The notes beneath the pieces are model-generated. The model saw only the letters and a list, made by a program, of their open reading frames with translations, did no database searches and was not told where the DNA came from. A stretch of DNA of 64,000 nucleotides, taken from the NCBI GenBank assembly GCA_963575745.1, contig CAUYUJ010014343.1:37501-101500 (forward strand). The letters run 5' to 3'. The translations under genes and the position numbers were made by a program. Numbering within the stretch: the first letter of the stretch is position 1; each line of letters starts with the position of its first letter. Shown piece by piece: positions 9,865 to 19,715 of this stretch. The DNA is from Prorocentrum cordatum. Taxonomy: Eukaryota > Sar > Dinophyceae > Prorocentrales > Prorocentraceae.

Positions 9865-11130
9865 CTAAGGCCCGCCCTGGGGCCGGTCGTGACAGCATGC
9901 CTGGATGCATGTCCCTGCAGCTCGTGTCCATGCGGCGGGATAGTGCCATATGCCGCTTCTGCGTGCCTCATTCGGTGTTCGGGTCGGTGTGCGTGTGTGT
10001 GTGTGCGCGCGTGCACGTTGACGTATGCGTGTACATGTGTGCACCCGGGCGTCTGCATGCATGCGTATGTGCCTGCACAAGTGCATGCGCATGTACAAAC
10101 GTGCGCACTGGCGCGTGGATATAACCCACACCCGCGCAGGTGTTCGTGCATGTTTTTTTTTATGCCGCGCCCCCGTCGCGGCTACCCTCCATGGAGTTGC
10201 TACCAGCGCTCCGCCGGAGACATCCCCCGAATCTCTTTTGTCGCGCCCTGGTGCCGCCCGCGACGGCAAAGGCCAAATGCGTGCAAGACAGGGAGGGGGG
10301 CCTCCTGCTGCTCCTCCTCCTCCTCGTTCTCCTCCGCGTCCCCACCTCCTCCAACACTTCCTCGTCGCCCCCTCCCCCTCCCCGGCGGTGCTCTGCCGCA
10401 GGCAGCTGGCCACCAAAGCACACTTTTGAGTGTAGCCGTGCAAGGGTACATGGGCGCAGACCATCGACTTCACGAGCTTCTCGCGGTCCCCCTCCAACGC
10501 TGCCGGCGTACGCAGCGACGCAATGTTCTGCACGAGGCGGAGCACCCTCGTGATCTTTCTGCCCGCATCCTTCTTCGAAGTACAGCCCGAGAAGCTCAAA
10601 CTACTGCACTGGCGCACGTGGGCGTTGAAGATCGCGTCGCCGCGGCCCCAAGCCTCGAGCAGCCGACTGCGGACCGCCGTAGCATACGATGCGGACCAAG
10701 GCGTCGGAACACAACCTATGATCTCGAGGAAACCGACAGTCCACCCCAGAGCTACGCAAAAAGACGTCGCCAGTGCACCCATTTTGTATGCCATGGTACC
10801 GGCCCGCGCGCCAGACGCGCGAAGACCCTTGCGGATGTACCGCAACATGTCAGCGATATCTGCTGGCCTGCAGCCGTTCACACGGGCGAAGGGAACTATG
10901 TTCATTGACTTGGTCGCACTCGCCCGGCAAGCCGCGACATTCGCCTTCAAGTGCGCGACGAATGGCGGCAGCTGCCGGTCGATGCTCCGCGCGAGATTTC
11001 CGTCAAAGACTCCAGGTTCCGCCCGTGCCCGTCGGCGTAAGCACGCTTTCGTGCCGCGGTGGGGGCTAATGTGCTTGGCGCGGCTGCTTTCGTACCCGCA
11101 GAGGTCGCACGCGAAAGGACCCATCTGCAA
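9865..11130 (-). CDS. hypothetical protein with N-terminal zinc-finger-like motif
   Basis: A 421-codon frame. Its start codes PFACDLCGYESSRAKHISPH followed by RGTKAC, a CxxC...HxxxxxxC arrangement like a degenerate C2H2/C2HC finger. Residues about 40-235 have ordinary protein composition (for example PADIADMLRYIRKGLRASG, MGALATSFCVALGWTVGFLE, KITRVLRLVQNIAS). From about residue 240 (below 10.4 kb) it passes into Gly/Arg runs and the GT/GC-rich tract, so the true 3' end probably lies near 10.4 kb or is spliced. I do not recognise the family. A fragment of a mobile-element protein is possible, since LINE proteins here also carry such fingers. Confidence 0.4.
   Translation of the reverse strand: MQMGPFACDLCGYESSRAKHISPHRGTKACLRRRARAEPGVFDGNLARSIDRQLPPFVAHLKANVAACRASATKSMNIVPFARVNGCRPADIADMLRYIRKGLRASGARAGTMAYKMGALATSFCVALGWTVGFLEIIGCVPTPWSASYATAVRSRLLEAWGRGDAIFNAHVRQCSSLSFSGCTSKKDAGRKITRVLRLVQNIASLRTPAALEGDREKLVKSMVCAHVPLHGYTQKCALVASCLRQSTAGEGEGATRKCWRRWGRGGERGGGGAAGGPPPCLARIWPLPSRAAPGRDKRDSGDVSGGALVATPWRVAATGARHKKKHARTPARVWVISTRQCARLYMRMHLCRHIRMHADARVHTCTRIRQRARAHTHTRTPTRTPNEARRSGIWHYPAAWTRAAGTCIQACCHDRPQGGP
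9986..10118. other. alternating purine-pyrimidine tract, Z-DNA-prone
   Basis: GTGTGCGTGTGTGTGTGCGC continuing as GCGTGCACG, GTGTACATGTG, GCATGCATGCGTATG and GCATGCGCATGTAC. Nearly strict R-Y alternation for about 130 bp, which favours left-handed DNA. Confidence 0.6.
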
Positions 11131-11499
11131 CCACCCTTCACTAAGCGGCTACCACGGGTAGGAGGTGCGACAGGTGCCGGCCGCACAAACAGGCGGCGGG
11201 GCGCTTCAGAATCCGGGGGGGGGCGGGGGCAATATACCAGGCGAGCGCCAGCAACGGCAGACAATCCCAGGTCAAACACCCAGTCTTCCGAGGCACCCCG
11301 TGGCCCACTGAGGGCCTGCTCCTTCTCACACCCCCAACCCGCGGGAGCCCCGTGCCCGGCAGGGCACCACCGACGCAGGAACCACGCGAGGATCCGCGGC
11401 GATCCTGAACCAGAATGGCTGCGAATGAGGCGGGATGGTTGTGCAAAGGCAGCCTACCGAAGACACAGGGAAAGGGATGCGGAACCCATCATCGCTAGT

Positions 11500-11596
11500 C
11501 CCACCAGCCCTCTGAGCGTAGATGGTTTGGGGCGTTTCCTCTGCAAGCTTTCTGGTAACCCCTCTCCCTACCCTCTCCCCTGGACCTCGCCGCGAA
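11500..11596. repeat. CCACCAGCCC hairpin repeat, copy 1
   Basis: Starts with a hairpin (CCACCAGCCC, then TCTGAGCGTAGATGG) and ends ACCCTCTCCCCTGGACCTCG. One of six dispersed copies in the window. Confidence 0.55.
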
Positions 11597-11788
11597 GCCT
11601 GCAATACCCTGCAAAAGGGGGAATGCAAAAACTCCGCTCGGACCCTGCAATGCCCTACAACACCCAGCAAAACGGACCCCTGCAATACCCTGCAATATCC
11701 GGCCTTGCAATACCCTGCAAAACGACACTGCAACACCCTGCAAACGACCCTGCAATACCCTGCAATACCCTGCAAAACGACCCTGCAA
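11597..11788. repeat. CCTGCAATA/CCTGCAAAACGA short tandem array
   Basis: About fifteen units of CCTGCAATAC alternating with CCTGCAAAACGAC. No gene. Confidence 0.85.
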
Positions 11789-11789
11789 T

Positions 11790-11920
11790 GCCACCAGCCC
11801 TGCGGGCGTAGGTGGTTTAGGGTGTTTCCTCTTCCATCTTCACCTTCTTCCCCTTCGGGGGGGGGTACCCCTCCCCCTAACACCCTCCCCTGGTCCTGGA
11901 CGGGGCGCCCCGCGGGTAGT
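11790..11920. repeat. CCACCAGCCC hairpin repeat, copy 2
   Basis: CCACCAGCCC with right arm GGGCGTAGGTGG, then GTTTAGGGTGTTTCC, a CTTCCCCTTCGGGG hairpin and CTGGACGGGGCGCCCCGCGG. The last block also occurs near the centre of the 61-kb palindrome. Confidence 0.65.
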
Positions 11921-11934
11921 TAGAGCGCCCAAGG

Positions 11935-12335
11935 TGGCCCAAGATGGTTCCAAGAGGGCCTCGGACAGCAAACGATGACCTCCAAGATGGCCCAAGATAC
12001 CCCGAGATGGCTCAAGATGGCCCCCAAGATGCTCCAAGAGGCCCCAAGATCGCCCCAAGACGGCTCCAAGTGGCCACGGCGCCTCCCAAGGAGGCCCCCC
12101 AAGAAGCCAAAATCATTCAAGAACAAATGAGCCATCATTTTTTTTTGCTTTCTCGCCTTTTCGCTTCCGATGACCTGTCGAAGCCTCAATATGGCTCCAA
12201 CAGGGCCCAGGAAAGCCCCGAGAGAGGCCCAAGATGGCCCGAAGACGGCCCCAAATGCGCCCAAGAGCGACCCAAGAGCGCTCCAAGAGGGGCCCCAGAG
12301 GCGATTTTGGGGCCTCCAGAGGGGCAGGGCTAAAC
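11935..12335. repeat. degenerate CCAAGATGGC array
   Basis: Units of 12-15 bp of the form GGCCCAAGATGGCTC or CCCCAAGAGGCC. Interrupted at 12120-12185 by an AT-richer patch (CATCATTTTTTTTTGC). Frames are open in all phases and carry no protein signal. Confidence 0.8.
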
Positions 12336-12598
12336 CCACCAGCCCTCTGGGCGTAGGTGGTTTAGGGTGTTCCCTCTTTCATCTTCCCTTCTTCCCCTCC
12401 GGGGAGGGGCTTACCCCTCCCCCTAACCCCCTCCCCTGGACCTGGACGAGGGGGGGGCCGCTGGTCGTTAGAGCGTCCAAGATGGCCCAAGACGGCTCCA
12501 GGAGGGCCTCAGAGAACGGCTGGACGAGGGGGGGCCGTTGGTCGTTAGAGCGTCCAAGATAGCCCAAGACGGCTCCAGGAGGGCCTCAGAGAACGGAG
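12335..12598. repeat. CCACCAGCCC hairpin repeat, copy 3, with local duplication
   Basis: CCACCAGCCC-TCT-GGGCGTAGGTGG hairpin, GTTTAGGGTGTTCCC, then CTCCCCTGGACCTGGACGAG. The tail GGGGGCCGYTGGTCGTTAGA, GCGTCCAAGAT is repeated once (about 12460-12525 and 12525-12597). Confidence 0.65.
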
Positions 12599-12614
12599 GT
12601 GAGCTCCAAGATGG

Positions 12615-13155
12615 CTAAGCGCGGAAGTATAACTTTACAGGCTCAGCGCCTGCGCAAGCACCCCGGCAACGCCGACCGAAGCACACATGCCGCCAACGTC
12701 ACGACGCGAGCGCGCAGAAGTCACACGTCCCAGGTGCGGCGTCTGCGCACGCAGCGCCCACGCGGCGACGTCGACGGACAACATCAAAGCACGTTCGCGC
12801 GGAAAAAGGTCATGCGTAGAGAGGCGGCGTCAGCGCGCGCCGCGTCGACGCCGGCAGGCCAGCGGACCAACGAAACCACGCGCGCCGCCAGCGGCAACGC
12901 CCGCACGCGCGGAAGTAAAATTTTACAGCTTCAGCGCCTGCGCCAGCGCACCGGTGACGCCGACGGAAGCGCACATGCCGCCAACGACACGAGGCGCGCA
13001 CGCAAAGTCACACTTCCCAGGTGCGGCGTCTGCGCACGCAGCGCCCGCGCAAGGGGCCCCGCGACGCCGACGGACAACATCAAAGCACGTACGCGCGGTA
13101 AGGTCGTACGTAAACGTGCGGCGTGTACACGCGCCGCGTCGACGCCGGCAGGGAA
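12615..13155. repeat. 288-bp tandem duplication
   Basis: GCGCGGAAGTA begins copies at 12619 and 12907. Both run through CAGCGCCTGCGC, CACATGCCGCCAACG, GTGCGGCGTCTGCGCACGCA, GACGGACAACATCAAAGCAC and CGCCGCGTCGACGCCGGCAG, about 85% identical. The block is rich in CpG and CGCGCG. Frames across it do not match between the copies, so I do not call a gene. Confidence 0.75.
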
Positions 13156-13224
13156 CGGCCGCCCTCCGCGCGCTCGTGCCCAACTTAGCACCCTGTATTC
13201 CGCAGCATCCGTGTACAACACAAG

Positions 13225-13320
13225 AACCGGTCCTTTACGTGACGATGGGGGGGGGCAAATACACCACTAGACGGTTGGGGGGCTTGGGGGGGCAAATATA
13301 CCACTAGACGGTTGGGTCAC
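13225..13320. repeat. CAAATATACCACTAGACGG repeat, first block
   Basis: Two units of GGGGGGCAAATATACCACTA followed by GACGGTTGG. The main block lies at 13822-14112. Confidence 0.8.
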
Positions 13321-13324
13321 GCCG

Positions 13325-13785
13325 GGCTATAAGGCTATACGGCTATTGGGCTCTAGGGTTGCAGGCTATAGGGCTATAGGGCTATCAGGCGATAGGGCTA
13401 TGGGGCTATAATGCAAAAGGGCTATGGAGCTATAGTGCTGCAGGGCTATAGGGCTGTAGGGCTGTGGGGCTTTAGTGCTATGAGGCTATAGGGCTATAAG
13501 GCCATAGGGCTATAAGGCCCTAGGGCTATAGGGCTATAGGGCTAGTGTGCTAGTGGGCTATTCGGCTATGGAGCTATAGGGCTATAAGGCTATTGGGCAC
13601 CCCGGGCACGCTATCGGGCTATAGGGCTGTAGGGCTATAGGGCTATAGGGCTATAGGGGTATAGGGCACTAGAGATTTAGGGCTATAGGACCATAGGGCT
13701 CTAGAGCTATAGGGCTATAGGGCTATACGGCTATAGGGCTATAAGGCTATAAGGCTATAGGGCTATAGGGCTATCTGGCGTTTAC
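13325..13785. repeat. GGGCTATAG satellite
   Basis: About 45 degenerate units of GGGCTATAG or AGGCTATAGG. Same unit at 14120-14262. No gene. Confidence 0.9.
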
Positions 13786-13821
13786 CTTTTCTTCTTTTTT
13801 CCCCCCTCATGGCACGACCAT

Positions 13822-14112
13822 GGGGGGGGGGCAAATATACCACTAGACGGTTGGGGGGGCAAATATACCACTAGACGGTTGGGGAGGGGCAAATATACCA
13901 CTAGACGGTTGGGGGGCTGGGGGGGGCAAATATACCACTAGGCGGTTGGAGGGGGCACATATGCCACTGGACGTTTAGGAGGGGGGGGCAAAATACGACT
14001 AAACGGCTGGGGGGGGGGGGAATATACCAGTAGACGGATGGGGGAGGCAAATATACCACTAGACGGTTGGGGGGGGCTTGCGGGGGGCAAATATACCACT
14101 AGACGGTTGGAT
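13822..14112. repeat. CAAATATACCACTAGACGG repeat, main block
   Basis: Eight or nine units of about 30 bp: a G run, then CAAATATACCACTAGACGG, then TTGG. The length of the G run varies. Confidence 0.9.
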
Positions 14113-14119
14113 CACTTTA

Positions 14120-14262
14120 GGGCTCTAGGGCAATTGGGCTCTAGGATCGCAGGGCTATAGGGCTAAAGGGCTATAAGGCGATTGGGCTATGGGGCTATAG
14201 GGCAATAGGGCTATTGGGCAATAGTGCTATAGGGCTATTGGGCTATAGGGCTGTAGGGCACC
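14120..14262. repeat. GGGCTATAG satellite, second block
   Basis: Same unit as 13325-13785, slightly more degenerate (GGGCAATAG, GGGCTATTG). Confidence 0.85.
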
Positions 14263-14274
14263 ACCAGAAGCACG

Positions 14275-14384
14275 ACGGCGGCGACGGCGACGGCGACGGC
14301 GACAACGACGACGACTACGACGGCGGCAGACGACGAACGACGGACAGCGGACGACGGACGACGGACGACAGACGACGGACGACG

Positions 14385-14425
<41 letters not shown>

Positions 14426-14612
14426 GCAGCCGAGGGGGCCAAGGGGATTCACGTCGAGGGTCGCCCCTCAAAACTCGTCGTCGTCGTCGTTGTCGTCGTC
14501 GTCGTCGACGTCGTCGTCGTCGTCGTCGACGTCGTCGTCGACGTTGTCGTCGCCGCCGTTCTCATCGTTGTTGTCGTCGTTGCCGTCGTCGTCGTCGGCC
14601 TCGTCGTCGAGC
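14275..14612. repeat. (GAC)n facing (TCG)n
   Basis: GAC triplets at about 14275-14424 and TCG triplets at about 14477-14612 are reverse complements separated by about 50 bp, so they can fold into a long triplet hairpin. Poly-Asp, poly-Ser and poly-Thr frames over it are artefacts. Confidence 0.85.
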
Positions 14613-14811
14613 CTCCGGGATCGAGGTTCGGAGTCTTTGGACATTCGAGGGCCCTCCGCGTCACCACGGCCGAACGCCGCTCGGAAAGCCACCCCTTGCG
14701 CCCAGTCATCTTCCCTCTCCCGCGGGCGAGCCGCCGAACCGCCATCGGTCGGTGAGCCAGCCTGGTCTGGCAAGCAACGACGACGACGACCACGACGACG
14801 ACGACGACGTG

Positions 14812-15083
<272 letters not shown>

Positions 15084-15375
15084 AGGAGGAGGAGGAGGAG
15101 GACGGAATGATCAATGGGAAGGTCAGGAGGATGATGATGAGGAGGAGAGAACGGAGGGGGATTATGATGATGATGCTGATGAGGAGGAGGAGGAGGAGAG
15201 AAGGACCAGTGGGAGGAGGAGGAGGAGGAGGAGGAGGAGGAGGACCAGTGGGAGGAAGAGGAGGATGAGGAGGAAGGACCAGTGAGGAGGAGGGAGGAGG
15301 AGGAGGAGGAGAGGAGGAGGAGGAGGAGCAAGAGGAGGAGGAGGAGGAGGAGGAGGAGGAGGAGGAGGAAGGGCA
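15084..15375. repeat. (GAG)n-type low complexity
   Basis: GAGGAG-rich stretch directly following the TAG array, with GACCAGTGGGAGG interruptions. Confidence 0.9.
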
Positions 15376-15596
15376 GGAGGAGGAGAATCGAGGATCGAGG
15401 AGGCTCGCGAGCAGCCCCGCGCCCGCCCAGGGCGCCGCCGCGCCCCACGCGGCGCCCCGCGGCGTGGGCGCCGCCCGGGCTGCCGGCGGCGGCGACCCGG
15501 GGGGCTCCGAGGGCCAGGCACCAGCCCGCGGCGTGGCGCCAGGCGAGGGCGGGCCGCCGCTCAGCGAGGCCAGCGCCTGGGCAGCGTCTTGGACCG

Positions 15597-15712
15597 AAGC
15601 CCTCGCCCCCCTCCCTCTCTCCTCCTCCCCTCCCTCCTCCTCCCCTCCTCCTCCCTCCTCCTCTCTCCTCCTCCCTCCTCCCTCCTCCCCCCTCCCCCTC
15701 CCTCCGTGGAAC
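15597..15712. repeat. (CCT)n low complexity
   Basis: CCTCCTCCCTCC-type pyrimidine tract just before the exon-like frame at 15714. Confidence 0.85.
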
Positions 15713-15713
15713 C

Positions 15714-16197
15714 TGGGGCCGTGGAACCTGGGGCCGGGTCCCAGACCGAGCCGAGTTGTCCTGAGGTGGAGGGTCTTCGGGACTTTTTCGTCGGGTCCAT
15801 TCCTGAGGAGGGAGTTGCTTGGGCGCCGGATTTTCGGGCTGGGCCTAGGAGCTCTCGACCTGATCCCGAGAGGGAGCGCTTCAGGCGCCCTCTGGTCCTG
15901 GCGTTCTCGGGGTCACAGTGTACCCCCCCTGGCCCCAGCCAGCCGCCAGGCAGCCTGGCCCCCAGGTTGGACCCCCCCGAGGACCCCACCCAAGAGGACC
16001 TGTACGTAGGCTCCGTTGGGCTCGCCTCTCCCTTTGTTCCCCCTGCCCCGCCTCCCTCGCCTCTCCCGCCCCCTCCCCCCCTCCTCAGCGAGTCCCAACG
16101 CGAGCGAATTCGAGCGAACCGAGCCGAGGCGATGAGGAGGCGCCATGTAAGACGTGCCCCATGGATCGCACAATCCGGCTTTGGGTTCCTCTTTTAG
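15714..16197 (+). CDS. exon-like frame with RPA32-binding-type helix
   Basis: Plus-strand frame ending at a stop at 16197. After a proline-rich part it codes LSESQRERIRANRAEAMRRR at about 16082-16141. That matches the short helix at the N-terminus of SMARCAL1, in Tipin and in related proteins that binds the RPA32 winged helix (Q/E-R-x-x-I-x-x-N-R-x-x-A-L/M-x-R-R). Before it come VEGLRDFFVGSIPEEGVAWA and EDPTQEDLYVG, normal protein composition. The frame upstream of 15714 is (CCT)n and is not believed. Exon borders are unknown. The assignment rests on one short motif and could be chance in an arginine-rich stretch. Confidence 0.35.
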
Positions 16198-16337
16198 CTT
16201 TTGCTCCTCCCCTTTCCCAAGGGCTGGTTGAGCGCATAGCACGCCCTCTGGGTTTGCTATGCCCGACGCGCGCATCAGCGGTGCGTGTCGGCTTCCATTC
16301 GGCGTGTCGATTTACGACCGAGGCCGCACTGATCCCG

Positions 16338-16640
16338 CTGATCCTCCTCCCTCCTCCCTCCTCCTCCTCCTCCTCCTCCTCTCCCCCTCCTCCTCCCTCC
16401 CCCTCCCTCCTCCCTCCCTCCCCTCCTCCTCCTCCCCTCCTCCTCCCCTCCTCCCTCCTCCTCCCTCCTCCTCCTCCCCTCCCCTCCTCCTCCCTCCTCC
16501 TCCACCCTCCTCTTCCCTCCTCATCACTCCCGCATCCCTCCTCCCTCCTCCCGCCTCCTCCCCCCTCCTCCCTCCTCCCCCCTCCCCCCCTCTCCTCCTC
16601 CCTTCTCCTCCGTCCTTCTCCCTCCTCCTCGCTTCTCCCC
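16338..16640. repeat. (CCT)n low complexity
   Basis: About 300 bp of CCTCCTCC and CCCTCC. No gene. Confidence 0.9.
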
Positions 16641-16959
16641 ACTCTTCCTACGATACGGTACGATACGACCACGGCTGTGGACATCGTCCGGGCCCAGCTA
16701 AGACCACATGGGCAAGGCCTGGCCTCAGAAAGACCTGTCGTGTCTGCACAACACGTCATGCGAGGCACGTGTATAAGAGGTAATGAGGGAGGGAGGGGGG
16801 GAGGGAGGTCCTGGAAGTCGATGCTGGCGTGCTGCACAGTATGCTCGTGTGCGTCTTTGTGTGAGGATGGAGGGGAGGAAGAAGTAGTCCTTGTTGAGTC
16901 GGAGTCCCCGGGTCTCCAGCGCGTTGACAAATCCAATGCCGAGGCTGTTGCTCTTCTCT

Positions 16960-17115
16960 TCAGCCCCGCTTTGGGTCACCTCCCGCTGTGACACGCCCGA
17001 CTCCGGGGGGCCATCACTGGGCCCCGGGGCCGTCAACCAAAAGGGTCGTGATGAAGAACCGATCCCAATGAAAGGGTCGGGACTTCCAGGGGCCCTGTCT
17101 TGGAAAAACAAAGCA
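16960..17115. repeat. family F-related element, diverged
   Basis: GGGCCCCGGGGCCGTCAACC, AAAGGGTCG and GATGAAGAACCGATCCC, then GGTCGGGACTTCCAGGGG: the reverse-strand form of the elements at 19306-19690 and 41850-42010. Confidence 0.45.
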
Positions 17116-17282
17116 TCACACGACTGGGACCGCTTCCTATCCCCACTGGCGTGGCCTAGGCCTCGCTGGCGGTTTCGCCCCCCATAGATGGGGATATAGA
17201 CTTTTCCATTCGGGCCTCGAGGGACCTATCCCCAACGGGGGTGGGATGGTGGGTCTGAGATACCATGGCTCGGGGGACAGAA

Positions 17283-17415
17283 AGGTGCCGATAACGCTTA
17301 CCTACACCGCGGACCTCCCCTGGGGTAACTTCTGACCATAATGTCAAGACACATGCAGCGGCTACGGTGGCGACAAGGGCCTCTCAAGAGGCCCGAAAGG
17401 GCGAACACGATGCCA
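17283..17415. repeat. TIR element family A, diverged copy
   Basis: GTGCCGATAACGCTTACC, then GACCTCCCCTGGGGTAACTT, CTGACCA and GGTGGCGACAAGGGCCTCTC: same order as the intron at 44062-44234. Confidence 0.5.
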
Positions 17416-17604
17416 AGGGCAGCAGGGCAGCGGTAACCCGAAATGGGTACGGACAAGTGTTGTCCAAAACCGACAGCGGCCGCTCTTGGCCAGGCGGCCT
17501 ATACTGTTTCAAATGGACAGCGCCCGCGGCGACACTGTCAACGAGTCCGGTTGAACATGGACGAAAACAGCTGTCGGTCTGCGTACCCGTTCTTTCCGTA
17601 CACT

Positions 17605-17757
17605 CGGCTTCATTGGAGAAGACACGCGACAGGACACAAGACCCTTCCGAAGGCCACATTGCCATTGGAGTGTAAGAAGACACGTGTCGCGAGGCACAGG
17701 ACACAAGGTTCCCCCTGAATTGGCAGGGTCGACCTACTACTCCGGGCCGACTGCACC
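17605..17757. repeat. TIR element family J, copy 1
   Basis: CTCGGCTTCATTGG at the left, then GACACGCGACAGGACACAAG, ACCCTTCCGA and TCGCGAGGCACAGGACAC, ending TACTCCGGGCCGAC. The ends are an imperfect inverted repeat. The second copy is at 58230-58396. Confidence 0.6.
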
Positions 17758-17772
17758 CGCTTCCCGATGAGA

Positions 17773-17888
17773 GGAACCGACACCGCCAGACCCCGGAGCT
17801 CTCCGGGGGGGCGCTCTGGCAAGGATTCCGGGGCGAATCTGGCGGTGGCGACGCGGGCCAGGCCTCCCAGGAGGCCCACAGGCGGGCG
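17773..17888. repeat. TIR element family A, copy
   Basis: GAACCGACACCGCCAGACCC, then CTCTCCGGGGGGGCGCTCTG and GGTGGCGACGCGGGCCAGGC, CTCCCAGGAGGCCC. Diverged from the 44-kb intron copy. Confidence 0.5.
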
Positions 17889-17889
17889 G

Positions 17890-18090
17890 CGGCAGCCGAG
17901 CCCTATCCCCGCCAACCGTCGGGTCTCCTGCACGGATGGGAGGCCAGGGTCAGGTTCGTTGATCGCCACGTGCTCGCCGAATCTGGACCCTACCCCCGCC
18001 GCACATAGAGTCACCTGGATCGTGGATCGGCGGGGGCAGCGTTCGGCTTCCGCCGCCGACGGAGGGCGACAGCGAGGGTACTTAGACGCA
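17890..18090 (-). CDS. possible exon between elements A and D
   Basis: Minus-strand frame with mixed composition: YPRCRPPSAAEAERCPRR, STIQVTLCAAGVGSRFGEHV, INEPDPGLPSVQETRRLAG. It sits between a family A and a family D element, as the exons at 42-45 kb do. No family recognised; borders unknown. Confidence 0.25.
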
Positions 18091-18134
18091 TCGGTTTTTC
18101 CCCCCATGTCGGGGATCCCCTGAGCCGGCCACCG

Positions 18135-18240
18135 CCGCCACTGGCGCGCTCCGCGCGCCAAGGGGGGGTCCAGCGCGGATCCAAGAAATCCGCTCGGAAC
18201 GTTTATGTTTATGCCGTTGTTCTTCTTCGTTTGCAAGATC
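18135..18240. repeat. TIR element family D, truncated copy
   Basis: GGCGCGCTCCGCGCGCCAAG, then GTCCAGCGCGGATCCAAGAA and GGAACGTTTATGTTTATGCC. One end only of the D element, whose full copies are at 31400, 38487 and 40570. Confidence 0.65.
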
Positions 18241-18535
18241 CTGCAGGATCCTGCACGCTAGCCTGGGTCAGTGCAACCCAATCACCCCAGACATGCTACG
18301 TCCTGATTTTGTCAGTACGCGGTCCCTTGGAGTCCCGGCCTTTCCCCCATGACTGTCTTTTTCACCCCGAACCGTTTTTTGCAACAAACTGAAAACAGCC
18401 AAAAACTCCCCGTCGTGATATTGGTCTTACGACGCGGTCATGTCTGGGTCTGCAGGGTCCTGCAAGATCTGGCGCTCTGGCTGACCCCTTTTTGCATTGA
18501 CCTTCGTCGTAAGCTCGGCGGCAACTCGTGAGATC
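18236..18535. repeat. family G element (GGATCCTGCA, GCTGACCC)
   Basis: GATCCTGCAGGATCCTGCAC near the left, CTGCAGGGTCCTGCAAGATC, TGGCGCTCTGGCTGACCCC and TTGCATTGACC at the right. The same blocks lie at 42390-42625 inside the exon region, so this is a dispersed element. Confidence 0.5.
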
Positions 18536-18776
18536 CTCCCATGACATCTTGTTGGCTCTTGCGAATCGAGGCTAGTCAACAACAAATCGCCGCTGATCGA
18601 CGCGAGCCAACGCTAAACCGACGCTGATCGACGCGAATCGACCCTGAATCAGCGATGTCCTGCCGAGGACCCAGCGCCCATCGACGCGAATGCACTTTGA
18701 GTGGGAACTACGAGGGTACACAAGGCTCCCATGATTTGTGACAAAATCAGAGAAACAAAAAAACAGTTTGATGGGG

Positions 18777-19115
18777 TCGGAGTAGATGAGGTCGGAGGAT
18801 CGCGCCACATCGCCGCTACATCGACGATGCATCGGCGACGCATCGGCGATGCACCGTCGAGACACCTTCGATGCACCGTCGACGTGGGCGATGCTTTTTC
18901 CTAACAAGCCTTGGCGGAACGAGCGCCGCCCTACGGGTCCAGGGCCAGAGCCTTCCCCGCTCACCTCTCCCGGCCCCGCCCGCATACGAGCCGCAGCGCC
19001 TCGAACCACGTGGGCGATGCATCGGCAACGTCGGCATGAGGCAAATCGGGCTCCACATCGAACATCCTCGGCGATGCATCGGCGATGCGGCGCGATCCTC
19101 CGACCGCATCTACAC
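18777..19115. repeat. TIR element family E (GATGCATCGGCGATG), split copy
   Basis: Left end TCGGAGTAGATGAGGTCGGA, GGATCGCGCC, then GATGCATCGGCGACGC units. The right end ATGCGGCGCGATCCTCCGAC at 19085-19104 is its inverted repeat. A GC-rich 110-bp stretch at 18905-19013 of other origin sits in the middle. Confidence 0.65.
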
Positions 19116-19135
19116 CGACCCCCTCTGGGGAAACC

Positions 19136-19285
19136 AGAAGGTACCGTTACCGCTACTCCCCGGACCTCTCCCGGGTGCGTTCTGACCAGGATTTCGAAGC
19201 GAATGCAGCCGTGGCGACGAGGGCCTCCCCGGAGGCTCAAGAAAGGTATAAAACGGGGGAAGGGTAGCGGGTATCCGTCCCCCTT
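19136..19285. repeat. TIR element family A, copy
   Basis: Left GGTACCGTTACCGCTACTCC, core GACCTCTCCCGGGTGCGTTC, TGACCAGGATTTCGAAGCGA, GTGGCGACGAGGGCCTCC, right GGGTAGCGGGTATCC. The ends are imperfect inverted repeats. About 80% like the intron at 44062-44234. Confidence 0.75.
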
Positions 19286-19305
19286 CCTCCTCGGAGTGCT
19301 GCCAC

Positions 19306-19690
19306 CCCAGACACCCGACGTCCTGATTTGTTCACAACGTCGACCCCCAGAGGTCTCGACCCCTTCCCTGGGACCGGCTTCTCATCCTGAGTCGGCCCGG
19401 TAAGCGCCCCTGGAGGCCGACAAATAGAGAAAAAACCTCTCGTCACGATTTTTTGCAAAACGCGAGGGGGTAATGATTGGTCGTCCTTCCTCCTCGGAAT
19501 GCTGCCATCCCAGACCCCCGACGTCATGATTTTTCCGCGACGGCGACCCCCAGAAGTCTCGACCCCTTCCCTGGGACCGCTTTTTCATCCTGAGTTGTTG
19601 TTTAACGGTCCCGAGGCCTGGTAAGCGCCCCCGGAGGCCGAAAATAGCGAAGAACCTCCCGTCGTGACTTTTTCACAACGTGAGGGGGTA
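19306..19690. repeat. family F elements, two in tandem
   Basis: Two copies (about 19306-19475 and 19500-19690) of CCCGACGTC.TGATTT, GACCCCCAGAAGTCTCGACC, CCTTCCCTGGGACCG, TTTTCATCCTGAGT, GGAGGCCGA and a terminal CTCGTCACGATTTTTTGC or GTCGTGACTTTTTCAC. Related copies: 41850-42010 and 48762-48900. Confidence 0.75.
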
Positions 19691-19715
19691 CGTATGGGAC
19701 TCGAGCCCCCGACCC

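Noticed and set aside
10140-10430. Continuation of the 9865-11130 ORF through a poly-Arg/Gly part
   Set aside because: Composition changes abruptly to repeat type; probably not translated as exon.
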